In this document: piece after piece, positions 19,422 to 26,919 of the stretch
Layout: each line of letters opens with the position of its first letter
Numbering within the stretch: position 1 is the first letter of the stretch
Source of the DNA: Gloeophyllum trabeum ATCC 11539
Lineage: Eukaryota; Basidiomycota; Agaricomycetes; Gloeophyllales; Gloeophyllaceae
Assembly: GCF_000344685.1 (NCBI RefSeq)
Contig: NW_006920421.1
Location: 772,607-799,525 of the forward strand
Direction: 5' to 3'
Length of the DNA stretch: 26,919 bases
Notes under the pieces: model-generated
The model's database searches: none
Told to the model about the DNA's origin: nothing
The model's input: the letters and a program-made list of their open reading frames with translations, nothing else
Translations under genes and position numbers: made by a program

Positions 19422-20975
19422 TCACGTCTTGGCAAAGCTCATTAAGGGCCATATAGCTACTCTGCAGTCGCGGCCGCCGCTAACGAGCCAGCGCGTTCTC
19501 TCTTCCCGCTCTTCCTCGGTCATGTCGTCGTCTTCCCCGAGCGCATCTTCGGAGCCGGTGGGGGTGGCGTGCTTCTCTGCGGGGCGGGCGGTGTAGCGAG
19601 CGAAGGCGAGGGCTTGGCATGCGTTCTTGTGGAGGGTGAGGGTACCGAGAGGCTTGAGCGTCTTGGTCGAGTATAAGCGGATCCTTTTGCAAAGACTTAG
19701 TTGTAGGTTTATGATACAGGAATGAAAGGGCGCACTTGCCGTCCCACCCGCCGACTGCGCAGATCCTGCCGTCGTCTCGGATGGCGATGGTGGAGTGCCC
19801 GATGCTCTTTGTCTTGTGAGCTACGCAGGCATTCTGAATGGCCACCTCCGGTGTCTCTGCAGCCTGGTCATGGACGAAAGAGATGCACCATCAGCTAAGA
19901 TTCGTTGCAGTGCACGGACATAGAACTGACCCGAAGATCGTACCGTCCTATGATGTGATCTGCGGACACCGTTAAAGCGACCGAGTTATCCGGCGTCACC
20001 GCCATCGCCATAACTGTGAGAATGGAGGATCAGTAATTATTACGTATCATACACGATGTAGCCTGACTCACCGGATTCGAGATGCAGCTTGTGGCTCCAG
20101 ATGGACTCCCACCCGACGCCCTCGACGGACGTTTCGTTATCTGTACGGGAATACCGCCACATCGTCACCGCACCGTTCTCATAGCCAAGGAGTATGCGGA
20201 GTTCTCCAGTGTCGGTCAGAAATAGGTGCATAGACATTATTATACCTAGGAGAGTCCAATAGTAAGGAACACATGACAATCGTCTCGGAGGTAGTAGTGT
20301 GTCGTACCGCTCTTACTACCGCCATGGCCGTCTGCGGCAGGGGTGCTGAACCACTCAGTTTTTCCAATCGCAGCGTGCAGTCTCTGTGGGGACGGCAGTG
20401 TCCATACGTCTGCCTGCGACTCCCTCCATGAAACCGAGCACATTCACCCCGAGTGCACTCACCAATGATGACTCGATCAAGTTAGGCACAGCAAGGAGAG
20501 CTGATATCTCGCCTGTCCTTCGCGGCGGCGGTAGAGGGCAGAGGGAAAACCGGCAATAGTTTAGAGCATTAACATCCATGGCGTACAGCAGGCTGGGCGT
20601 CTGCAGACCCGGAAGGGCTGCCGACCCTCCCAGGGCCATGCGTGCTTCATGAAGACTCTTCCAGACATATAGTTTATTATCCCGTGCGTGGCTGTCTGGG
20701 TCCCGAAATTAGCTTCTGGTACAGGTGTAAGAGTAGTGCAGATGTTACGTGATAATGGAATCCTCCCACTCTTGTATCCCGAGCAGGCTATCCGCATGAG
20801 CCTTCCAGGATGCCAAAGCCCGAAGTGTGCGAGTGCTGGTAATCATCACCCAGCCTGAGCCGTCCCCCGTATATATACGTTTGTTATCTTCAGAAAAGCA
20901 AGCTACATGCACTGGGGAAGCATGACTCCGGAGGCGATGGGAGGGGTTTGGTGTCACCTGTTTGTCGGGGCGCAT
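19422..20975 (-). CDS. ASA1: ASTRA-associated WD40 protein Asa1
   Basis: Seven exons, 20975-20749, 20691-20463, 20413-20320, 20245-20072, 20013-19931, 19863-19736 and 19683-19422, join in phase to 398 residues. WD-repeat signatures in order: LRSHASPVHVACFSEDNKR-YTGDGSG; SWKAHADSLLGIQEW followed across the first intron by [112 protein letters not shown]. This matches Asa1, a seven-bladed propeller of the ASTRA/TTT assembly that helps mature PIKK kinases such as Tor and Tel1. The acidic insert before the last blade (EDALGEDDDMTEEERE) is usual in basidiomycete versions. An in-frame ATG at 21071 would add 32 residues without family similarity, so 20975 is preferred. Confidence 0.9.
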
Positions 20976-22620
20976 TTGCGCGGTATACAAACGCACCGGT
21001 ACGAACTGTAATTCAGGGGACTGCTCTGCTGGAGATATCGTAATTCGAGAGAAGTGGTATGTAGATCGCATCCTTACGTGACAACGGGGTCCCGCTTAAG
21101 ACCACTGTGACACTGTCACGGTGCTCGCTACTTACGGTCTACCACAGCAGGCTGAAAGTTATTCATATCATCGCTAATACCGCTTTGATCAAAACACACA
21201 CACTCTCGTAAGCCATGGCTCCGTGAAGTCCTGAATCCAAAGCTGATAGCTTGGAAGCTACGAGCTAATGCGTAACTAATGAGGCGCGAGTGCCCGATAG
21301 ATCTGCTCACATGTTACATAATCCCAGTATCATGCTCGTCTGTGATTGGCTGACAGCCTGGTCAAGCGTTGTTCGATTGGGATGGCCTGGCGACCGCCGT
21401 AAGTAGTCTGAACATTGTCCGAGTTATGGAGTCTGTACTTCAAGCTGTCTTACTAATTAGAGGCTAAGTCATTGCACGCCAGTCTCTATGGATTTCAAAG
21501 CTACTCGTTCCGTTCTCTACGTCTGGTAATCAGCTCAAGCTTGATAGGCATTTGTTCCTACGGAAAATCCGAGGAGACACGCCAGCGCAAACAAAAGAAT
21601 GGTTAGATCGGACCTTCATCATTGGCTCAGGACGATCATGTATATACACCCAGAAATACAAATACACAGTAAGCAGTTAAACAACATGACATGTATGGTA
21701 GTAGGCACCTTTCCCTCGAGCAACGGTCTTGACCGATGGAACATGCCCTCAGATACCCTTCTATGCGCTTTATGGTCTCTTTCTCCCGACTTCTCCCCAA
21801 GTTTTATACTGGCACGTTGCGCGTACGCCACAAGGACATATTGAGTAATTCTTGAGGTACAGTAAAAGAAGAGACAGTAGATGCGACGCCTCGGAGTACG
21901 GCTTCATTTCAATCTAGTAGTCCTTCTCCTCGACGCGTGAATGGGTGCCACATTACGCGAATAAGGGAATTCCTGTAGACAACAGAAGTGCGTCTTCACT
22001 GCAATGTATTCCAGAAGGAAATGAAATGCTCACCAGAAAGGTAGTGAAGTGGCGCTAGGTAACCGTTCTTCGCCTGGCTGTTCAGATCCAGACGCCACAG
22101 ATTGGAGACGAACCTGCCTGAGCCGGTTTGGTCGCCTGTCCGGAGCAGGATTGTCGCGCAGACGAACATGTAGCTAATGTGCAGTATGACCCCTGCACGC
22201 CCGCAGGGTTTCGGGAGCTCCGAGTTCCAACCCATACCCGAGCAGCGTCTAACCCGCCGCTTCGTAGTCACCAGCATTCGCAACAACAGCTTGTAAATTA
22301 TGCAAGCCTGAGGTGGCGCCTACACACTGTGACTTCATCCAAGATGTGTCCCTTTACGATCGTAGCAGGACTGAAACGGGGAATGATAATCAATCCGTCA
22401 CCTCTGGACCCTGTGCATCCCGAAACCCGGACTACTGTACTTGCCTCGCGAACCACTGCCAGTCGCCAGAGCCTGAGTTCAAGTTTGACCATAAGATCTC
22501 AGATCCAATATCGGTGGCGCACTTCAAATTGTGCGCGAAATCCGCATCCTCGCCACGTGGCCACCACTTCCGGTGGCGTTCCACCCTTAAGAACTCTCTC
22601 CACGCATTGTGATCACCCCC
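20976..22620. other. Long divergent intergenic region between ASA1 and the AIM9-like gene
   Basis: About 1.64 kb with the promoters of two genes facing away from each other. Open frames at 21599-21844 (plus), 22286-21996 (minus), 22128-22724 (plus) and 22492-22298 (minus) overlap each other. I cannot assign a family to any, although the minus frame at 22286-21996 has a hydrophobic stretch. No clear TATA box or repeat was identified. Confidence 0.45.
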
Positions 22621-24522
22621 ATGCCCCCCATCGTAGGCGTTTCGAGGTCGTTCGCCGCTCTACTTGCTGGTCGAGTCCCTCGTTCCCCGTGTCCCCGGCT
22701 TGTTTCGTGCGCGGTCATGGCTGAGCGTGCCATGGCGACTTCAACAGCTACTGATGAGAATTCCACACTCTTTAATTACACTGCCGGAAGATGGTTATAT
22801 AACGAGTCTGCACGTGAGGACTTACTTTTGTCCATTTCTTCAGTTTTGCTCTGACCAAGCTTGCCGTGGTGTATGAAGAGAACGCAGCTCGCTTCGTGCC
22901 TTTCAACATCGAGGCTGCTTCCGCGGTTGTATGTGAGGCGGTCGGTGCTGCTAGCGTCGATACCTTCCAGAAAATTGGAGAAGGTGTGCGATTTATCTTT
23001 AGCGACTCCATGCACTCTAACGACACGATCATCCAGGCGCTCAAAACAGGGTATTCTTGTTACATTGCAGTAATGGAAAGGAAGCTGTATTACGCATTCC
23101 CTTCGGCCTCGCTGGCTGTGGGTACTCCACAGTCGCAAGCGAGGTGGCTACGACAGAGTTTTCACGGGAGGTCCTTGGATTGCCTGCACCTCGTGTATTG
23201 GCCTGGTCTGGGGATGCCACAGGCAATAACATCGGCGCTGAATACATGGTGCTCGAGAAGATGGACGGTGTTACGCTCGACTATCACTGGCCATCTCTCA
23301 AAACAGGCGATCAACTTATGGGCGCGCTGCAGCAGCTGTTCCAGTGGGAAAGTGCATTCGACAAAGCTCCGTTTTCTCAGTTCGGAAGCCTCTATTTTGC
23401 TCAGGACGTGGAGCCTTCCCTACGGAGTCGACAGTTGTTCAGGGAGGGTGTTCCACTTGACGAAAAGCTGAAAGCCGCTTCGGAGAAGTACCGAATAGGG
23501 CCTCTGGTTCATGAACAGTGGTGGAGGAGATGCCATCGCCAGCTGAAGGTCGATCGTGGCCCATGTGCGTGGCGAGACCTCCGGAAAACGAAAAACTAAC
23601 TTGACACATCGCAGGGCCTGACGCATCTTCATATTACTTGACAGCTGCCAAAATCGAATTGGCTCGCCTCGACCACTCCGAGTCTTACGACGTTGCCATG
23701 GGTCGACTGCCTTACCTTGCTACGGACTTGTACACGAAGTTGATCAAGGTATACATGCGGACCATCCCAGTACTCCTGAAAATGTTTCCCGAAGAATTGA
23801 GCCGCCCGACAATCTGGCACCCGGATATCAATGATCGCAACCTCCTGGTGACCACCGAACCTGATATCAAAATATGTGGCATCATTGACTGGCGGAACGC
23901 CATCGTTGGTCCCTATTTTTCGCAGAGCGTCATTTCCAGGGACTTCGTGTATGCAGGGAACCTACTGCCCATCCCCGAGGAGATCGAGATACCCAAGGAG
24001 CTGCCAGATATGTCCGGTCGTACTCTTGAAGAGCAGAACACTCTCCTCGGCCATTACCTCTTACTTTTCAGATACAAGGCATATCAGTGGCTTATAGCAA
24101 ACAATGACCGGCGTCGCGCTTTCACTGCGATCTCCGTGCCACGGGCGTGGGAGTTAGATATACTCCCCCTTCTCGTGCTTGGCTCTGATAGGGAGTCCAC
24201 GTTCAGACTCTTCGACGCTCTCATGTCTATAAGAGATGACTGGGACATGATTCCAACTCTCGCCGGCGAGCCATGCCCGATAGAATTCTCAGCGGACGAG
24301 CTCAATGCCCTCTGTGAAGGTACCTTACGGTGGACCGTTTACAATCACGCCGTACGAAAGCTCGCCGAGCGGCTGCATGCCGGTGTAGACGGCCTAGTTT
24401 CCCATAAAGACTATGCGAATGTTAAGGCTGAATGTGATCGATTACGAGATGAGTGGGACGAGGAGGATAACTGTGGCCCCTTCCCCTATCAGGATGGCAT
24501 GTTTTCCTTCTACATATCGTGA
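22621..24522 (+). CDS. AIM9-like aminoglycoside-phosphotransferase-fold protein, predicted mitochondrial
   Basis: Four exons, 22621-22813, 22879-22983, 23037-23564 and 23615-24522 (introns 65, 53 and 50 nt), join in phase to 577 residues. Seen: a basic, Arg- and Ser-rich, acid-free N-terminal stretch of about 32 residues resembling a mitochondrial presequence; then LFNYTAGRWLYNE; an N-lobe with GAQNRVFLL and EAVLRIPFG (the Arg occupies the usual Lys position); EYMVLEKMDGVTLD in the hinge; a C-lobe with catalytic loop HPDINDRN (D346, N351); and metal-binding IIDW (D367). This is the layout of fungal proteins annotated as APH-family or altered inheritance of mitochondria protein 9. Real substrates are unknown; the fold transfers phosphate from ATP to small molecules or proteins. 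The start at 22621 is chosen over internal Met codons at 22717 and 22732 because only it yields the presequence. An 8-bp-stem hairpin lies just after the stop. Confidence 0.88.
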
Positions 24523-25576
24523 TGGAAATGCATAGAAGAGTTGTTTCTTGTGAGAAACAATTGTAACCTTTTCGATTAAATGTCAGTGCATGCGAGGGCG
24601 ACATTCAAGTGCATTATGATCTCGGGTTTACCGGGTCAGTAACTGGACTACATCATGATCCACATGCTCCAAAACTTCACCCGTTCAACATTTCATACTC
24701 CTCGAGAGCGTATAAAATAAGGCTGTAAGGCCGCGCGAGCACGGCAGAGCCCGCTACCGCAGACACAGAAATAACAGCAACCTCAGCATCTGTGCTCTGC
24801 TCATTTCCAGGTATTTTGCCTTCCCGAATGCACGGATGGTGTTGGAGCGACTGTGGGAATCAGTGAGGTGACACCGCTCTGTTTCTCAGGCTGTGGCAAA
24901 CTGCACGGATTCCCAATTTAGCGATATAGTTTCCTTTTTGGGTTATGTTTATCTTTCGTTCTCTTATCGTAACTCTTTATCACTCTGACAGCTCATATAG
25001 CGTTGTGATAGCCTTTTGACGTATCTAGATTGCTGTACTGTACCTTGCGAGCTCGAGGACCTTAAGTACAACGCTCCCGTAGATACACCCCCATCTTTGC
25101 ACTTGTTCGTTAGACGTGCTAAGTGGGTTTACTTGTCTGTTTGTTCACAGACGCGCACGTTGTCAGACTAGGAGATCATTCAAATGCCCAACTAAGCTGT
25201 CGCTGTGCGCTGAACGTATCCCTTCCAGGCCTGAACTGTACCACAAGTACCAGCTTCAAGCCACTACATTTGGCCGGAAGGGGACTTGGCAAATTTTGCG
25301 AGAGGATGAAGTCCGACAGCACGAGCGGTGGCATCACATGACCACAACTATTACACCATCAAGGTATGGCACCAAATATATATAGTGTGTTCGAATAAGG
25401 CAGTTGGGTGTGTCGGCCTTACCTCCGGGTCTTAGACCCCCCGGATGTTCACAGGTCTCCTATGATCGTGTCAAGATCTGAGGCAGCACGTGTTGCCACA
25501 TGGCTGCTACTTTTTATGTCAATGGTGAACGTTCGGCATTTCGCTTGAACCAATACAGGCATCAACCAGTCCTTTA
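24523..25576. other. Gene-poor stretch with an orphan TATA box
   Basis: About 1.05 kb after the AIM9-like gene. A perfect inverted repeat (TTGTTTCT/AGAAACAA, 4-nt loop) lies at 24541-24560 in the probable 3' UTR. TATAAAATA lies at 24711-24719 on the plus strand, followed by an A- and C-rich leader-like stretch and an AG acceptor-like site, but the first ATG frames after it stop within about a dozen codons. Small open frames at 25116-25385 have no family. I find no gene I can support. Confidence 0.45.
24541..24560 (+). repeat. Short perfect inverted repeat in the 3' UTR of the AIM9-like gene
   Basis: An 8-bp stem TTGTTTCT pairs with AGAAACAA across a TGTG loop, starting 19 nt after the TGA. 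It could affect 3' end formation or mRNA stability, but a stem of this length can arise by chance. Confidence 0.4.
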
Positions 25577-25857
25577 TAGTGATGCCGCAGTCCAGTTCCC
25601 GAACCTGGGAGAACCAGTTCGAACCTCGGACCACCAAACCTGAAATGTCCAGGTGGAGCCACAATGCCCAAACTGTACCTAATTATGGTGATTTTGAAGG
25701 GTTCGAACCCGAACCTGACTGGACCCAACACCATTTTGGGTTCTTTGAGGTTCACAGTCTGGACATTTACCCGGACTGGACCTTGGGTCCGGTGCCAGGT
25801 CCGGAAATTTGGGCCAATAACCGGACCAAGCCGGACTGCAGCATCACTAGTCCTTTA
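25569..25857. mobile_element. Non-autonomous hAT-like element (MITE), 273 bp, with 8-bp target-site duplication
   Basis: The element spans 25577-25849. Its ends are 17-bp terminal inverted repeats, TAGTGATGCCGCAGTCC at the left and the complement of TAGTGATGCTGCAGTCC at the right, with one mismatch. It is flanked by a perfect 8-bp direct repeat, GTCCTTTA, at 25569-25576 and 25850-25857, which is the target-site duplication. TIRs of this length with 8-bp duplications are the hallmark of the hAT superfamily. The interior is rich in GGTCCGG/CCGGACC and GAACC words, has no transposase frame, and its two halves are loosely complementary. Open frames across it are by-products. The intact duplication suggests a fairly recent insertion; the transposase must be supplied from elsewhere. 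Confidence 0.88.
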
Positions 25858-26090
25858 CACAGTGCTATTCCTTTACACACTTATTTTCGCAGATTCCTGC
25901 TAGCTGTAGGGCAAGGATAGGCCATAATGATGTTCAGTACTGTAGTATAGGGTCTCAGAAACATATCCCAGCATGTCTCTCACTTGATAGTGCTGCTTTG
26001 GGTTGAGATACCAAATCCGACATATTCGTTGATAAGCCCCAGGATCGTCTGACCCCCGAAAACGCGGATTCAGCACATCATACAAGCACC

Positions 26091-26827
26091 CCGGAGCTTA
26101 TTCAACACAGCGCTCGCATGCCTCTAGGCTTCTATGGGCTCTAAAAGACTTTTTCTATTTAGCTCCGGACTTCCTAACATCCTCGAGGCGTACATGGACC
26201 CATTCCACGATTTATCTCCGCGCACCGAAGCTCCGGAGTGACTTAACCAATGCGACTTCTAGCTGCATTAGCTCCGGGACCCGCGGACACTTCTATCAAG
26301 GGGTGTCGTCCTCATGCCCACCCTCCAGCACTCACTCCCCCTCGTTTCCGTCAAGATACCGAAGGTGCGGACGCATACGAGTCACCATAAGGTCAGCATC
26401 AGTCAGCAAACGGCCGGAGGTAATTAACACGTGACCGGCATGTCGCACGGAGTGATGGGACCGCTTGGGTCAGGTGGCGGAGCGTCGAGGCGACCTATAG
26501 GGGCTGGAAAGAGCAAGTGGGAGCGCAAGAGAGTCGTATGGTGTATGGTATAGCGGAGGAAAGTGCTGAGCAATCCTGTGGGTAGCGGCGTTTATTTGTT
26601 ATTTATCTCCGAACGGTCGCAAAGCCATTCCTGTAGTATAAATTGTACAAAGTAGCATACAGAAAAACAAGTTTCGACTTCACCATCTCAGAGAATTAGC
26701 GTTACGATCTCAGCGACCCTCGAAGTTCGAAAGCGTCGAACTTAGCGAATTATAACCGATCTTAGCTTTGCCAATAGGCCTGACTCGTCGAGTAAATTAT
26801 CTCCGCCATCGATTTAATTAGCTCCGG
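26091..26827. repeat. Dispersed short motif array, TTAGCTCCGG / TTATCTCCG
   Basis: Nine related words occur within about 740 bp. Forward: TTTAGCTCCGG (about 26158-26168), ATTTATCTCCG (26210-26220), AGCTCCGGAG (26229-26238), ATTAGCTCCGGG (26267-26278), ATTTATCTCCG (26601-26611), AAATTATCTCCG (26794-26805), TTAATTAGCTCCGG (26814-26827). Reverse: CCGGAGCTTA (26091-26100) and CCGGAGGTAATTAA (26414-26427). The common core is (A/T)TTA(G/T)CTCCG(G). Such clustering resembles subterminal repeats of a DNA transposon or a multi-site factor-binding region; neither end of an element is visible in the window. Confidence 0.6.
26723..26743. repeat. Short perfect inverted repeat
   Basis: AAGTTCGA and TCGAACTT flank a 5-nt loop within the motif array. 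It may belong to the same element, but the length is modest. Confidence 0.35.
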
Positions 26828-26919
26828 TGAGTCTCACATAGCGAAATAAAAATTAAACAAGTCCCCTTTAGCGTTTTCTACTCCCGTGGGCCCGAACCTA
26901 CACTCGGTTCCGTGGTTTG

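Larger units (their letters stand above)
25858..26919. other. Gene-free right end carrying the TTAGCTCCGG motif array
   Basis: About 1.06 kb without a supportable gene. From 26091 to 26827 it carries a set of short related motifs in both orientations (separate entry). A hairpin with stem AAGTTCGA/TCGAACTT lies at 26723-26743. A CACGTGAC octamer lies at 26428-26435. Confidence 0.5.

Noticed and set aside
25700..25710. GGTTCGAACCC, resembling a tRNA T-loop
   Set aside because: No acceptor, D or anticodon stems can be placed around it; it is part of the MITE's repetitive interior.
25519..25920. Open frames across the hAT-like element, including a Pro/Glu/Trp-rich 113-codon frame
   Set aside because: They arise from the repetitive GGTCCGG/GAACC interior of the MITE and cross its borders.

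Overview
The window is nuclear DNA of a filamentous basidiomycete, most likely an agaricomycete. The genes are packed on both strands and interrupted by many short introns (about 47-103 nt, GT...AG). Several proteins belong to fungal families: an ASTRA subunit Asa1, a PPIL3/Cyp10-type cyclophilin, a basidiomycete-style G-alpha, an AIM9-like kinase and HeLo-like domains. No bacterial signals, tRNA, rRNA or CRISPR array were seen. Gene models were built by hand from reading frames, splice phases and remembered family features; no search was run.

Left part (1-9.9 kb), accessory. It holds the 3' end of an unrecognised gene (1-90), a single-pass membrane glycoprotein with a PPxY tail (minus, 2270-1164), a salicylate-hydroxylase-like FAD monooxygenase (minus, 4963-3561), a degraded copy of TAN1 (about 5957-5554), and a 410-residue HeLo-like plus receiver-like protein (minus, 7815-6425). 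Between these lie long stretches without supportable genes.

Centre (9.9-13.7 kb). Head-to-head with the 410-residue gene is a longer paralogue (plus, 9879-12384). It joins the same N-terminal helical and receiver-like domains to a C-terminal ADP-ribosyltransferase fold with an R-S-ExE signature. It is followed convergently by the intact TAN1 homologue (minus, 13661-12470). The order psiTAN1 - short paralogue - gap - long paralogue - TAN1 is mirrored, so the region probably arose by inverted duplication plus later rearrangement and deletion. This is the best candidate for an undescribed system: a fungal cell-death or self-defence type protein with an enzymatic effector, beside a version lacking the effector.

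Right part (13.9-24.5 kb), housekeeping. It holds F-actin capping protein beta (plus), a PPIL3/Cyp10-like cyclophilin (minus, with a first coding exon consisting only of ATG), an atypical G-protein alpha subunit (plus), the WD40 protein Asa1 (minus) and a mitochondrial AIM9-like APH-fold kinase (plus). Two divergent pairs here (TAN1/CAP2 and cyclophilin/G-alpha) share a CACGTGAC box between their start codons.

Far right (24.5-26.9 kb). No gene is supported. There is a 273-bp non-autonomous hAT-like element with an 8-bp target duplication (25577-25849), and a roughly 740-bp array of dispersed, both-orientation TTAGCTCCGG/TTATCTCCG motifs running towards the window end.
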